From Trichocoleus sp. FACHB-40 (GTDB lineage: Bacteria > Cyanobacteriota > Cyanobacteriia > Cyanobacteriales > FACHB-T130), in contig NZ_JACJPF010000050.1 in assembly GCF_014695915.1 (NCBI RefSeq), positions 1 to 64,000 on the forward strand: a DNA stretch of 64,000 nucleotides, given 5' to 3'. Made by a program: the position numbers and the translations under genes. Of this stretch, positions 8,777-18,371 are shown piece after piece; the stretch's first letter is position 1; each line of letters opens with the position of its first letter. A model generated the notes under the pieces. That model saw only the letters and a program-made list of their open reading frames with translations, did no database searches and had not been told where the DNA came from.

Positions 8777-9264
8777 GTTATTTTCAGGTGCTGCTACCGC
8801 TTTATTTACCGTCTCTGTTGCATTCCGCCTACTCCCAAAAGTAAGATAATGAGCGCGATCGCGCTCGCACCATTTAACGCCAATGCCTACTTAAACATCT
8901 AATGTCTACATTAAGTATTTTTTTTGCAGAATTATTCCCTTCAATTAAACGTTTTTCTGCCCCTGTTTGAAATTAAATTAGGTTTCTTCTTAAACGCATA
9001 CCCTTAACGTTTGTCTTGATCCCCATCAGGTTCCTATTTAAATCAGTATTATTACCTAAATTTTATATTTCAATTGCAGGGCCATTTATGTATGTTTATG
9101 TATGTTTATCACAAGAAAATTAAGAAAACATAAAGCCGTTTTTTGGAGCGGGGATCGTAGAACACAGACAGGATAATAGATTGCTTGATTTAAGGTTCTT
9201 TGACCGTTTATAGGGAATTTTAATATAAGACATAGAAAAAAGAAATTCCCTCAAGAGGATTCCC
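8777..9264. other. Gene-free stretch upstream of the Cys-rich gene
   Basis: AT-rich DNA with no supportable ORF. It holds a 16-bp perfect palindrome with HIP1 at its core (GAGCGCGATCGCGCTC, 8851-8866), a direct repeat of TATGTTTATG near 9090, and an inverted pair GGGAATTT (9213-9220) / AAATTCCC (9243-9250) just before the AAGAGGA ribosome-binding site of the next gene. That pair could fold in the leader and influence translation. Confidence 0.5.
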
Positions 9265-9579
9265 ATGAAGACTGTAAATTCTATGACTTCTGCCTGCCGG
9301 TATTGTCAGTATTACAAGCCGGAGGGACGACGTGGTGGTGTTTGTCAGCAACTTGGGGTGCCAGTTCGAGCTAGCTGGATAGCGTGTTCATTAGCGCTAA
9401 AAGCCTTTGCTCCTTCATGGGAAAGTTTGGAGGGAATTATGCGCTGGCAAGATGAAAATTTGCGGGTGCAGCAAGCAACCTCATCGAAATGCGCGATCGC
9501 TTGTTCTCAGCAACCAAGCGAGGAGCAAGAGAACCCATCTACTGACCAACAACCAGCAGATGATGCACTGCTTGTGTGA
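9265..9579 (+). CDS. Conserved small Cys-rich protein, function unknown
   Basis: 104 aa. The first 50 residues carry four cysteines in CRYCQYYKPEGRRGGVC ... WIAC, arranged like a small metal site, followed by a helical segment (LEGIMRWQDENLRVQQ) and a polar, probably disordered tail. I recognise the type as a recurrent cyanobacterial unknown but cannot assign a function. Start supported by AAGAGGA seven bases upstream of ATG. Flanked by a strong terminator at 9661. Confidence 0.7.
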   Translation: MKTVNSMTSACRYCQYYKPEGRRGGVCQQLGVPVRASWIACSLALKAFAPSWESLEGIMRWQDENLRVQQATSSKCAIACSQQPSEEQENPSTDQQPADDALLV

Positions 9580-9660
9580 CTAAACTGCCAATCGCAAGCT
9601 ATCCCAAGCAGGATATCTTGATAAATATATATGCCATAGAAAATAAATATTACCTCTTTC

Positions 9661-9696
9661 AAAAGTCGCACTTTTTTAAACAAAAGTGCGACTTTT
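9661..9696. terminator. Strong bidirectional terminator
   Basis: Perfect 15-bp stem AAAAGTCGCACTTTT (9661-9675) and AAAAGTGCGACTTTT (9682-9696) with a 6-nt loop. It lies between the convergent Cys-rich gene (+) and menB (-) and can serve both. Confidence 0.85.
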
Positions 9697-9777
9697 GATT
9701 TCATAGGTTGGAGGTACTGGTATCAGTTAATGGTTCATTGCTCTTGTGGGGCAAACCAGGAACTATGCAATACACTA

Positions 9778-10611
9778 TTAGGGCAACCAAGGGTATTTAC
9801 GGAAATCAGGCGATCGCTTTTCGAGAAACGCCTGCTTCCCCTCGGCTCCTTCCTCGGTCATGTAATAGAGTAAGGTGGCATTACCAGCAAGTTCTTGCAA
9901 CCCCGCTTGACCATCGCAGTCAGCGTTAAAGGCAGCTTTCAGACAGCGAATCGCAATCGGACTTTTTTCTAAAATTTCGCTAGCCCACTGGATACCTTCC
10001 GTCTCCAGATGTTCCACTGGCACAACGCAATTTACTAAACCCATTTCCAACGCCTGCTGTGCGCTGTACTGGCGGCAGAGAAACCAAATTTCTCGCGCTT
10101 TTTTTTGTCCGACACACCGGGCGAGGTAGCTGGCACCAAATCCACCATCAAAGCTGCCAACTTTCGGGCCAGTTTGCCCAAAAATAGCATTATCTGCGGC
10201 GATGGTAAGGTCGCAAATCAAGTGCAAAACGTGTCCCCCACCAATAGCGTAACCAGCTACAAGGGCGATTACAACCTTGGGCATCGAACGGATCAGGCGT
10301 TGCAAATCGAGGACGTTGAGGCGCGGGATGCCATCATCATCCACATATCCAGCTTGACCCCGCACGCTTTGATCGCCACCAGCACAAAAAGCGTATTTGC
10401 CATCTGTATGAGGGCCAGCCCCGGTAAATAAAACTACGCCGATGCTGGTATCTTCACGGGCATTGAAGAAAGCATCGTAAAGTTCAAAAACAGTTTTGGG
10501 GCGAAAGGCGTTGCGCTTGTGGGGGCGATTAATGGTAATTTTGGCGATGCCGTCTGTTTTGTGATATAGGATATCTTCGTAAGTTTTGGCGGTTTGCCAG
10601 TTAAGTTGCAT
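9778..10611 (-). CDS. menB: 1,4-dihydroxy-2-naphthoyl-CoA synthase
   Basis: 277 aa crotonase-fold enzyme that closes the ring of o-succinylbenzoyl-CoA in phylloquinone (photosystem I quinone) synthesis. MenB hallmarks are present: [13 protein letters not shown] near residue 30, the active-site loop [14 protein letters not shown] near 76, the oxyanion loop [29 protein letters not shown], and the C-terminal [11 protein letters not shown]. The [13 protein letters not shown] form is typical of the bicarbonate-dependent class. Same strand as sds, 154 bp downstream of it; both make quinone-related products. Confidence 0.95.
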   Translation of the reverse strand: MQLNWQTAKTYEDILYHKTDGIAKITINRPHKRNAFRPKTVFELYDAFFNAREDTSIGVVLFTGAGPHTDGKYAFCAGGDQSVRGQAGYVDDDGIPRLNVLDLQRLIRSMPKVVIALVAGYAIGGGHVLHLICDLTIAADNAIFGQTGPKVGSFDGGFGASYLARCVGQKKAREIWFLCRQYSAQQALEMGLVNCVVPVEHLETEGIQWASEILEKSPIAIRCLKAAFNADCDGQAGLQELAGNATLLYYMTEEGAEGKQAFLEKRSPDFRKYPWLP

Positions 10612-10765
10612 AGAGGAATTAGTAACTGGTTGTACTGGTTGTACTGAGGACTAAGGAGTATGAATATGAGTTAGGAATTAATAATTCTTCGCTCGTAGAA
10701 AGAGGGGCTAAGCCTTATCTCTACCTCACTCTTATAGTTCCCAGTACAACCACTACAATCAGCCC

Positions 10766-11737
10766 TCAGTAAAGGCGACTCAACACGTATTCAGCCATGT
10801 CAATCAGGGCTTGATGGCATTCTGAGGTGGGTAAAGAAGCTAATTGTTGGACGGCGAGTTGGGCATGATGTGAGGCTAATTCGCGCGATCGCTCAATGCC
10901 CTTCCCTTCCATTATCAGCGCGATCGCTTCTTCTAAATCCCCATCTTGGGTAAACTCTCGCTCGATTAGCACCTCTAAGTAAGGTTTTTCTTCTAAAGCA
11001 AACAATACGGGTGCGGTGAGATTACCACTTTTTAAGTCAGACCCGGCTGGTTTGCCCAACGCTTCTGTCGAGCCTGTGAAGTCAAATATATCATCTACGA
11101 TCTGGAAAGCCAACCCAAGGTGACGTCCATAGCAATACAAATTATCCGCCACTTCCGGCGACACATCGCTCAAGCAACCAGCAGCCTTGGCACTGTTGGC
11201 AATTAACGAGGCAGTTTTATAGTAACTTTTCTCCAGATAAGCCTCAATCGACAAACTCGTGTCAAACCGATTCAGCCCTTGCTGAATTTCTCCTTCTGCC
11301 ATATCCATGATCACTTCTGAGAGTAGCTTGACCACTTCCAGGTTATCTAGATTTGCCAAGTACCAAGAAGATTGGGCAAATAAGAAATCCCCCGCTAACA
11401 CAGCTATCCGGTTGCCAAACCGACTGTGAACCGTAGCCACACCCCGTCGTATTTCCGATTCATCTACTACGTCGTCATGTACCAGGCTTGCGGTGTGAAT
11501 CATCTCTGTAATTTCCGCTAACCTTCGGTGACGTGGCGTGATGTCTTGATCTAGCATCGTCGCCCGTGATATCAGTAGGACAATTGCGGGTCTGACGCGC
11601 TTTCCTCCCGCCCCGAATAAGTGTTCTGCCGCCGCATAGAGGATGGGATGACGCGCACCAACCAATTTTTTCAAGTTCTCCGTGAGAACACGTAGGTCAG
11701 CTTCAACAGGGGCAAAGAGGGTAGTGACTGAGGTCAT
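10766..11737 (-). CDS. sds: Solanesyl (all-trans-polyprenyl) diphosphate synthase
   Basis: 323 aa trans-prenyltransferase. The first Asp-rich motif is DDVVD (D88, D89, D92) and the second DDIFD (D215, D216, D219); both chelate Mg2+ for isoprenyl chain elongation. GGKRVRP near residue 44 binds IPP. In cyanobacteria this family makes the C45 side chain of plastoquinone-9. The length and the residues before the first motif favour a long-chain product over GGPP, though chain length is inferred. Gene order sds-menB places two quinone genes together; 598 bp of largely non-coding DNA lies upstream. Confidence 0.9.
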   Translation of the reverse strand: MTSVTTLFAPVEADLRVLTENLKKLVGARHPILYAAAEHLFGAGGKRVRPAIVLLISRATMLDQDITPRHRRLAEITEMIHTASLVHDDVVDESEIRRGVATVHSRFGNRIAVLAGDFLFAQSSWYLANLDNLEVVKLLSEVIMDMAEGEIQQGLNRFDTSLSIEAYLEKSYYKTASLIANSAKAAGCLSDVSPEVADNLYCYGRHLGLAFQIVDDIFDFTGSTEALGKPAGSDLKSGNLTAPVLFALEEKPYLEVLIEREFTQDGDLEEAIALIMEGKGIERSRELASHHAQLAVQQLASLPTSECHQALIDMAEYVLSRLY

Positions 11738-12335
11738 GGATTAGCCATTCAGGCGTTAGTTACGAAATTTTACATTCTTGTCATTTATTTTAAGCTAATG
11801 ATCCCCTAGAGGGAAGGTTTTATTGGTTAGAGGATGCTGACCAAGGCTTTTTCGGAAATTGTATAGATTTGTAAAGTATATAAAAAAAACGGCTTTAACC
11901 ACTGAGGATCTTGTGTTACTCTAGTATGTAAGGATTTGAATAACTTCATAGACTTACTGAGTAGAAAAATTACAGGTCACGCTTTTGGTGTGTCTGTGAT
12001 GAGTAGTTATGACGGTTTTTGGTAGGCAGTAGCATTTCTGGCTTCCTGCATAATCTCACAGTGCATTAGCGCTGGGGATAACAGCCGTCAGAAAAATAAA
12101 AGACTTGCGAGTAGCTTTCTTTATAGGGAGCTTTGCTGGGTGAAGTACCGTTGAAAGTCCTATATTTTCAAACGCACTTCTAGGGTCTGGCATTAATCAA
12201 TCAAAAATTTTAGGTATCGGAAACGACTACCCAAAATTTTCATAAGCAGCAATAAGCTCAAGCATAGCGTGAGCCAAGTTTGCTATTCAAAAGTTTGTTA
12301 TAAAAATTCACCATTCTTTAGTTGTTAGCGACGTT
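11738..12335. other. Long leader/intergenic region with a GNRA-capped hairpin
   Basis: No supportable ORF. At 12204-12240 a 13-bp stem with one mismatch (AAAATTTTAGGTA / TACCCAAAATTTT) is extended by TCG/CGA closing a GAAA tetraloop, with one bulged base. The structure could be part of a small RNA, the leader of the 42-aa ORF, or a terminator for transcripts leaving murI on the minus strand. The remainder (11738-12200) includes the sds promoter region; nothing else stands out. Confidence 0.45.
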
Positions 12336-12464
12336 ATGACGTATAATGATATGCCTTTGATTATTCCCGTTCTAGCTACTGGTTATTTGTTAACAGTGTA
12401 TCTGCTGTTGATTTTGGCGCAGCGGACTGTTAAGGGTGCAGGAAGAACGAAATCTGCGCCCTAG
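12336..12464 (+). CDS. Possible 42-aa single-helix membrane protein
   Basis: ATG to TAG reading frame of 43 codons. The peptide has one clear transmembrane helix (about residues 8-28, LIIPVLATGYLLTVYLLLIL) followed by a basic tail (AQRTVKGAGRTK). Size and topology resemble the one-helix subunits of photosynthetic complexes, but it matches none that I know (PsbT, PsbM, PetL, PsaM and PsaI were considered). No good ribosome site is visible; an internal ATG at 12351 is an alternative. It lies antiparallel to murI and sds. Could be spurious. Confidence 0.4.
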   Translation: MTYNDMPLIIPVLATGYLLTVYLLLILAQRTVKGAGRTKSAP

Positions 12465-12527
12465 CGATCGCACTTACGGACAACAAGCTTGTTGTTAGCA
12501 GCCTAAATTCGACTGCTAACAGCAAGC

Positions 12528-13412
12528 TTAAGGTAATTGTCGGTGTAGCATTGCTGGTAAATAAACTTTTTCAACCTCTGGAGTGCAGCCGAGCCACTGT
12601 ACGGACAGTTTGGCAAACTGTTCGGGACAGCCGCTAACCGCAAATCGAGTTGCCAAAGGAGGGCGAACATTTCTCAATCCCAATAAATCAAGCTCTTGTG
12701 AAGCAGCGGAAACTACGTGAACTGCTGGATCGCAAAGGTTAACCGACCTGGGCAGAATTGTCCTAAGAATCGGTGCCAAGTGAGGATAGTGGGTGCAGCC
12801 GTAAACCAGCGTGTCGATCCGATATTGTAGCAAAGGTGCTAGGTACTCCCGCGCTACCTCCAAAGTATAGGGGTCATAAATGCGGTTTTGCTCAATGAGC
12901 GGCACAAACTCTGGGCAACCGACTTGCCAGACAGAGACAGTAGCATCAACTTCTAAAATAGCGCGGCGATAGGCATTACTGGCAGCCGTGGCTGGGGTAG
13001 CAATCACACCAATCCGTTTACCCAGCCCAACAGCAGCACGCGCTCCAGGCAAGATGACCCCTAAGATTGGTAGGTCGAACTCAGACCGCACTGCCTCCAG
13101 CGCCAGAGCGGAACTGGTGTTGCAAGCCATAATCGCCATTTTGACACCCTGATCTACCATCCAGATCAGAATTTCGCGCACAAACTGCAAAATTTCAGAT
13201 TGAGAGCGGGTACCGTAAGGCAGTCGAGCCGTATCGCCAAAATAAAGAATCGACTCATTAGGCAGATGTCGGTAGAGTTCTCTCAATACAGTCAAACCAC
13301 CGACACCGCTATCAAAAACGCCTATTCTGCTTCTTTGTAATATTTCATTGCTTTTTTGTCCATTTATGTGTCCTTCTTGTTTGCTGTTCATTTTCAATCG
13401 ATCACTCCCCAC
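12528..13412 (-). CDS. murI: Glutamate racemase
   Basis: 294 aa cofactor-independent racemase making D-glutamate for peptidoglycan. IGVFDSGVGGLTVL near residue 30 and the two catalytic cysteines, C97 in MACNTSSA and C206 in YGCTHYPH, are all present. The first ~25 residues are extra and polar; an internal ATG at residue 8 (MNSKQEG) is a possible alternative start. It follows amiC by 30 bp on the same strand, so the two form a cell-wall operon. Confidence 0.95.
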   Translation of the reverse strand: MGSDRLKMNSKQEGHINGQKSNEILQRSRIGVFDSGVGGLTVLRELYRHLPNESILYFGDTARLPYGTRSQSEILQFVREILIWMVDQGVKMAIMACNTSSALALEAVRSEFDLPILGVILPGARAAVGLGKRIGVIATPATAASNAYRRAILEVDATVSVWQVGCPEFVPLIEQNRIYDPYTLEVAREYLAPLLQYRIDTLVYGCTHYPHLAPILRTILPRSVNLCDPAVHVVSAASQELDLLGLRNVRPPLATRFAVSGCPEQFAKLSVQWLGCTPEVEKVYLPAMLHRQLP

Positions 13413-13442
13413 TCACCACGAACCAAGGCTCTTAACCGAGGC

Positions 13443-15362
13443 TTAAAGATTTTGTTGAATGTACTGTAGAATACCGCGAGCGATCGCTTGTGCCATCTGA
13501 CTCTGGTAATCAGGTGAGCCAAGTTTCGCCGCCTCTTGTCGGTTAGTAACAAAACCAACTTCCACTAACACAGATGGCATAGAACTCTTTCTCAGTACAT
13601 AAAATCTCGCCTGCCTCACCCCTCTATCTTTAGCATCAGTAGCCTGCAAAATGCTGTTGTGAATGCTTCGAGCTAAACGCCCGCCGCTAGAGTAATAGTA
13701 AGTCTCTACCCCTTGCACATCTGGACGACCACCGATTGAATTAGCGTGGATACTGACAAACAAATCGGCGTTTGCCCGTTCAGCCATTGTCACACGCGGT
13801 TGCAGGTCAACGAAATAGTCATCCTTGCGCGTCATCACCACCTGAACACCCTGCCGCTCTAGCAACGCCTCCACCTGCCGTGCGATCGGCAAAATGACAT
13901 CCACCTCCTTGAGTCCACCAACGCCGATAGCTCCGGGATCTTTGCCTCCGTGTCCGGCGTCTACCACCACCACCAATCGTCCGTTACGAGGGCGGGGTGA
14001 AAACTCTGGGGGATTATTAGTTTCCGGTGCCGGGACGGGAATTGTATCAGGACGGGGAAGCACTGAGCTAAAGCGACCGCGTTGCAGTTGTAGTGCTAAT
14101 AGCTGGTCAGTCAGCTGATTGAGTTCACCAATCTGCACCCCATCTCCCGGTTGCACCAGAATTACCACAGTACGAGGGTCTTGCTGTACAAGACGCACCC
14201 GCCGCACCATAGTCTTAGCATCTAGAGTGGGCCCTTTGACTCTTTCAGCCAAAGTCGCAGAAGGAATAGTAATTCGGTAGGCCCCAGCTGAGCCATCCCA
14301 TTTTCCAGTAAACTTTACAGACCGATCTGCTCTGATGAATAATTGAGTTCCGGAGAGTTCAACCGATTCAATCGTTGCCACCTCACCGTCACGGCGCGTT
14401 GTTGGCGTTGTTGGCACCGTTCGAGTTGGGGGATTGAAAGGGGAAGGCTGATTGCCAGCCAAAGTGGGGCTTTCAATGCTTCCGGCAGTAGTTCCCTGCG
14501 GTAGTAGCACAATACCGCCAAAACCGCTGACGCTTGCCTGCCAGTCGGGACTTTCCTTGGTCACGTTCATCGTCACTCGGACGACTGAAGGTGAAGTATC
14601 TACCTGAGATAAGAGAATGCGACTGACACCATAACGATTCACCCGCGACTCTGGCGATGAGAGACTACGGGATATGGTAGCGCCTTGGATGTCAAAGGTA
14701 ATATTGCGGCGATCGCTACTCCGCTTTACCTTAATAATTGAAGGGCGATCGCCGTTTGTCCGCAAGAAAAACCCATCATTCGTCACCTGTATATCTTCAA
14801 TTTGAGCAACCGACCCACCGGGGCTGGCGGCTGCTTGACTACTTAAAGATCGATTGAATCCAGAGGACGGCGACAAATTTCCCAAAGTTGGCTTACTGGG
14901 AGAAGTTGGCCGTATCGAGGAGAACGAAGAATTTACTAGAGTTGGTCTAGCAGAAGAATTTGGTAATTGTGAAACTCGTTGAGGTTTTGGTAATTGTACC
15001 GACCACTGACTGGGGGAAGCTCCCTGAAATACTACTTGCTCCGGATCAAGCGTGTAACCAGGGTCTAATTCAATCACCAGGCGAGTAACATTACCCTCAA
15101 ACTGTCCCACCCGCAAACTGCGTAACGCCCCCGCCAACTGCTGAGTCACCGTTGGGCGTCCGAAAGTTGTACCAGGCAAATCGATTACCAGACGTGAAGG
15201 ATTAGCCAAAAGCTGGGCTTTCGGCTGCACTCCATCGTCAGTCCTAAAATCCAGCCGGTTTTGATTAGTATCAAAACGCCACGAAACCAGTTTTGCCGCA
15301 AAAGCGGGAGATGTAACCAGAAAAAGGCTCAAACAACTGGGTAATAGCCAGTAAAGTCTCAC
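13443..15362 (-). CDS. amiC: N-acetylmuramoyl-L-alanine amidase with AMIN domain
   Basis: 639 aa. Signal peptide (residues 1-22, cleaved after AFA), an AMIN domain (about 25-130; FDTNQNRLDFRTDDG ... LRVGQFEGNVTRLVIEL), a Ser/Pro linker, two further AMIN-like beta segments (about 185-280 and 325-425), then an Amidase_3 domain (about 460-639). Zinc ligands: His in DAGHGGKDPG, Glu in LKEVD, His in FVSIHAN; catalytic Glu in LVEVGFVTN. It cleaves septal peptidoglycan in the periplasm. In filamentous cyanobacteria the orthologue (AmiC) drills the nanopores between cells. Heads the amiC-murI operon. Confidence 0.9.
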   Translation of the reverse strand: MRLYWLLPSCLSLFLVTSPAFAAKLVSWRFDTNQNRLDFRTDDGVQPKAQLLANPSRLVIDLPGTTFGRPTVTQQLAGALRSLRVGQFEGNVTRLVIELDPGYTLDPEQVVFQGASPSQWSVQLPKPQRVSQLPNSSARPTLVNSSFSSIRPTSPSKPTLGNLSPSSGFNRSLSSQAAASPGGSVAQIEDIQVTNDGFFLRTNGDRPSIIKVKRSSDRRNITFDIQGATISRSLSSPESRVNRYGVSRILLSQVDTSPSVVRVTMNVTKESPDWQASVSGFGGIVLLPQGTTAGSIESPTLAGNQPSPFNPPTRTVPTTPTTRRDGEVATIESVELSGTQLFIRADRSVKFTGKWDGSAGAYRITIPSATLAERVKGPTLDAKTMVRRVRLVQQDPRTVVILVQPGDGVQIGELNQLTDQLLALQLQRGRFSSVLPRPDTIPVPAPETNNPPEFSPRPRNGRLVVVVDAGHGGKDPGAIGVGGLKEVDVILPIARQVEALLERQGVQVVMTRKDDYFVDLQPRVTMAERANADLFVSIHANSIGGRPDVQGVETYYYSSGGRLARSIHNSILQATDAKDRGVRQARFYVLRKSSMPSVLVEVGFVTNRQEAAKLGSPDYQSQMAQAIARGILQYIQQNL

Positions 15363-15793
15363 TATCGTTTCTCCAAAAGAAAGGTAAAGACCGAGTTAAA
15401 GCGGTCTGTACGCTCTAGTCCTATTTCGGGTGCGATCAAGTCGCATCCGGGGCATGGCGTAGCCAAGTTAATGATTTTAGACTGGGTTGAACGATACCAC
15501 GACTGTGGCAGCAATGCAGAACATTAAGCAGGAATGGCTGATTTTACTTGCCATCTTTGGAGATGCCCTATCGAACTGGATTCATGTGTCCTAAATTTTT
15601 GCCCCTGGTGTTTGGCAATTAAGTGTCCTTATGCTGCCCATCGCTACATCGGTTACTCAAAATTCCCTCTAGCGAGAAAACTTTTGAATTCATTGAGTCA
15701 CGCCCCAAGGACGTTGAGACAGTGACTTAAGTTTCTCTAAAAGCCTTTATTTGTTAGTTGTTAGTTGTCTGTGGGTAACAGTTACAGGAAATT
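15363..15793. other. Intergenic region between the antiporter gene and amiC
   Basis: 431 bp with no gene I can support. It should contain the amiC promoter. A 63-codon plus-strand ORF at 15534 has Cys-rich composition but no ribosome site or family resemblance. The 3' part has simple GTTAGTT repeats leading into the heptamer array. Confidence 0.5.
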
Positions 15794-15821
15794 GGGAATT
15801 GGGAATTAAGAATTGGGAATT
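15794..15821. repeat. Heptameric tandem repeat (STRR-type), GGGAATT x4
   Basis: Four 7-bp units (GGGAATT, GGGAATT, AAGAATT, GGGAATT) end two bases before the stop codon of the antiporter gene. Short tandem heptamers are characteristic of large cyanobacterial genomes. Confidence 0.7.
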
Positions 15822-15822
15822 T

Positions 15823-17256
15823 TTAATCACTCTCCTTAACCGGAACTGCGGGAGCCTCTTGAAACACAAACCTTAATAACGGGGGTGCTAAGAAGGTTGT
15901 CAAGATGACCATCATAATAATCGCGGCTTCTGTGGCTTCAGACAAAGCACCACTCGCGGAACCAACACCAGCAAAGACTAATCCTACTTCGCCTCTAGGA
16001 ATCATTCCGACACCGATCGCTAATCGATTAATCTGGGGTTGACCAAATACTGCAAGACCAGTAACAACCTTTCCGGCAATTGCCACTACGATAAGGAAAA
16101 TGGCAATTATCAAACCCTCCCGGTTACTAGGAACAGCTGGGTTGAGTACGCCTAAATCTGTTTTGGCTCCTACCGTGACGAAGAAAATCGGCACAAACAT
16201 ATCGGCAATGGGACACACTTGCCTTTCCAACTCTTTACGCTTATCCGTTTCGTCTAAGACTAAGCCAGCGGCAAAAGCTCCGAGTATGGCTTCTAAATGG
16301 ATGGCGGCGGCAAGATAAGCCATAATAAAGGCGAAGATGAAGGCTGGTATCACCAAGCTACCGCGTGTCTTGAGTTTCTCGGCAATCATCATAAAAGATT
16401 TGTTGAAGACTTTGCCAAGCAAAATCGCACCGAGCAAGAAAGCACTGGCGCTGATAATCAGATAGAAAACGTTACTTACGTCCACTTTGCCAGTTTTGGC
16501 AAGACTTGCCACCACCGCCAGGACGATGATACCAATTACGTCGTCTATGACGGCAGCGCCAAGAATAATCTGACCTTCTTTGGAATTAAGACGCCCTAGT
16601 TCTGATAGAACTTTGGAGGTAATACCAATACTGGTTGCAGTCAAAGCTGCACCTGCAAAAATCGCAGGCACTGCTGGAATGCCAAACAAGATCATCAGTC
16701 CCGCAGTGCCTGCGGCAAATGGCACTGCTACCCCGACTACTGCTACGAGTAACGCCTGGATACCGACATCCATCAGTTCCCTGAAATTCGATTCCAGACC
16801 AATTTCAAATAGCAAAATGATCACACCCAGTTCTGCCAGAACGGACACGACTTCGCTTTGGGTTTGAAACACGCCTACCGCTGCGTCGGGAGTTAACCCC
16901 CCAGTGGATTGGAGGAAAGATATAATTACAGAACTGGAACTGTCTGCACCGCTTTCTGGAAATACCAACAGATGCAGGGCGGAGACACCCACCACCACGC
17001 CTCCGACGAGTTCGCCTAAGACGGGCGGTAAGCCGATGTTGTTAGATAATTCTCCCCCGATTTTGCTGGCAAGGTAAATTACGACTAAACTCAGCAGTAC
17101 CCCTGCTAGGACGAGTGGGGCGTTTTCTGCTTCTGGTGTTGCTGTTGCCAGCACAGGAATGGTTTTGTTCCAAAGTGGAAATGAGAATGGGGTGATAAAA
17201 TTCACCCAGGCAGTTGAAACTATCTCCATTGGGTCTGCATAATTCATTCTTCTCAC
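15823..17256 (-). CDS. CPA2-type Na+/H+ (cation/proton) antiporter, NhaS3-like
   Basis: 477 aa with about 12 transmembrane helices. The ion-site motif GAAVIDDVIGIIVLAV carries the adjacent aspartates of electrogenic CPA2 exchangers; LPPVLGELVGGVVVG and MIPRGEVGLVFAG are family signatures. Cyanobacterial NhaS3, the closest match I recall, is an essential thylakoid antiporter. No C-terminal TrkA-N or USP domain is attached. The initial segment before the first helix is unusually long; ATG codons at residues 1, 4 and 9 are all possible starts. Confidence 0.85.
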   Translation of the reverse strand: MRRMNYADPMEIVSTAWVNFITPFSFPLWNKTIPVLATATPEAENAPLVLAGVLLSLVVIYLASKIGGELSNNIGLPPVLGELVGGVVVGVSALHLLVFPESGADSSSSVIISFLQSTGGLTPDAAVGVFQTQSEVVSVLAELGVIILLFEIGLESNFRELMDVGIQALLVAVVGVAVPFAAGTAGLMILFGIPAVPAIFAGAALTATSIGITSKVLSELGRLNSKEGQIILGAAVIDDVIGIIVLAVVASLAKTGKVDVSNVFYLIISASAFLLGAILLGKVFNKSFMMIAEKLKTRGSLVIPAFIFAFIMAYLAAAIHLEAILGAFAAGLVLDETDKRKELERQVCPIADMFVPIFFVTVGAKTDLGVLNPAVPSNREGLIIAIFLIVVAIAGKVVTGLAVFGQPQINRLAIGVGMIPRGEVGLVFAGVGSASGALSEATEAAIIMMVILTTFLAPPLLRFVFQEAPAVPVKESD

Positions 17257-17563
17257 TGTACAAGCTTCTTTACAAATCCCTGCGTCGATTCATCTGTGGA
17301 ATTGGAGTGAACTAGGCTACAAGATGATTGCTCTCTAGGGTATGCGATCGCTCTTAGCGATTCCTCACTCAGCCTAATTAGTTCGATTTGAGCTTTGTCT
17401 TTCTTATTGAGTATAAATACTTGTACCGACTAGTGCGATCGCCTTAAAAGTATCTTTAGTTCAGTTGCCAAAACTGTAACTGTTTACACTTTCTGGCTGC
17501 TGTAGTGGCACAGTGAGAACATTCAAACTGCATTACAAGCGGTTATGTCTGTGAGGAGAATCT
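17257..17563. other. Divergent promoter region, antiporter / SIMPL gene
   Basis: 307 bp between divergently transcribed genes. It has two HIP1-related sites and no ORF. GTGAGGAG, 8-9 bases before the ATG at 17564, is the ribosome-binding site for the SIMPL gene. Confidence 0.5.
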
Positions 17564-18298
17564 ATGAATCTAACTTTTGCGTCTAGTTTTTGGAAGCAGG
17601 CTGGGCTGATATCGTTAGTCTTGAGTGTGCTTAGCTTGAGTATTGCTACAAGAGCTGTTGCCCAAGAAAAAATGCTGCGAACCCTGACTGTTAGTGGGCG
17701 AGGTGTCGAAAATATTCCCACAACTTTGACGCAGGTGCGGCTGGGGGTGGAAGTTCAGGGGAAAGTTGCAGCGGATGTGCAGCAGGAAGCTGCCCGACGC
17801 TCAGCTGCTGTGGTGGAGTTGCTAAAATCTCGTAATGTGGAGAAATTAGAAACTACTGGCATTAGCCTCAATCCGATTTACAGCTACGAGAACAATGTCC
17901 AGCGTCTAACTGGGTATAGTGCTACCAATATTGTCAGCTTTCGGATTGATACTCAAAAAGCCGGAACCCTTCTGGATGAAGCGGTTAAAGCAGGGGCAAC
18001 CCGGATTGATGGTATAAGTTTTGTAGCTGATGATAGCGCGATCGCGTCTGCTCAAAAACAAGCTCTACGGGAAGCTACCCAAGATGCCCAAGCCCAAGCT
18101 GATGCTGTTTTGAGTTCCCTAAATCTGACTCGTAAGGAAATCGTTAATATTCAAGTCAATGGCGCTGTTGTACCGCCACCACGGCCACTCCCCATAGCTG
18201 ATATGGCTATGCGGTCTGAGAGTCTAGCAAAAACCACTCCGGTAATTGGCGGTGAGCAAGAGGTAGAGGCATCAGTTACCCTGCAAATTAGTTATTAA
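17564..18298 (+). CDS. SIMPL-domain (DUF541) periplasmic protein
   Basis: 244 aa. Signal peptide (residues 1-34, ending AVAQ) followed by a SIMPL/DUF541 domain: TLTVSGRGVENIPTTLTQVRLGVE, SAAVVELLKSRNVEKLETTGI, NPIYSYENNVQRLTGYSATN. Members are periplasmic or outer-membrane-linked proteins of poorly defined function; some relatives (for example BP26) form channel-like oligomers. A strong terminator shared with ssb follows. Confidence 0.85.
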   Translation: MNLTFASSFWKQAGLISLVLSVLSLSIATRAVAQEKMLRTLTVSGRGVENIPTTLTQVRLGVEVQGKVAADVQQEAARRSAAVVELLKSRNVEKLETTGISLNPIYSYENNVQRLTGYSATNIVSFRIDTQKAGTLLDEAVKAGATRIDGISFVADDSAIASAQKQALREATQDAQAQADAVLSSLNLTRKEIVNIQVNGAVVPPPRPLPIADMAMRSESLAKTTPVIGGEQEVEASVTLQISY

Positions 18299-18313
18299 TC
18301 TAGGGATAAAGCA

Positions 18314-18368
18314 TTAAAAATTCAAAATTTAAAAGGGAAATTCTTCTTTTTAAATTTTGAATTTTTAA
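18314..18368. terminator. Bidirectional terminator between the SIMPL gene and ssb
   Basis: Perfect 21-bp inverted repeat: left arm 18314-18334, right arm 18348-18368, 13-nt loop. The arms are A/T-only except one G/C pair and provide U-tracts in both directions for the convergent genes. Confidence 0.8.
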
Positions 18369-18371
18369 TTT

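Noticed and set aside
15534-15725. 63-codon Cys-rich plus-strand ORF
   Set aside because: No ribosome site, poor composition, no family resemblance; lies in a promoter region.
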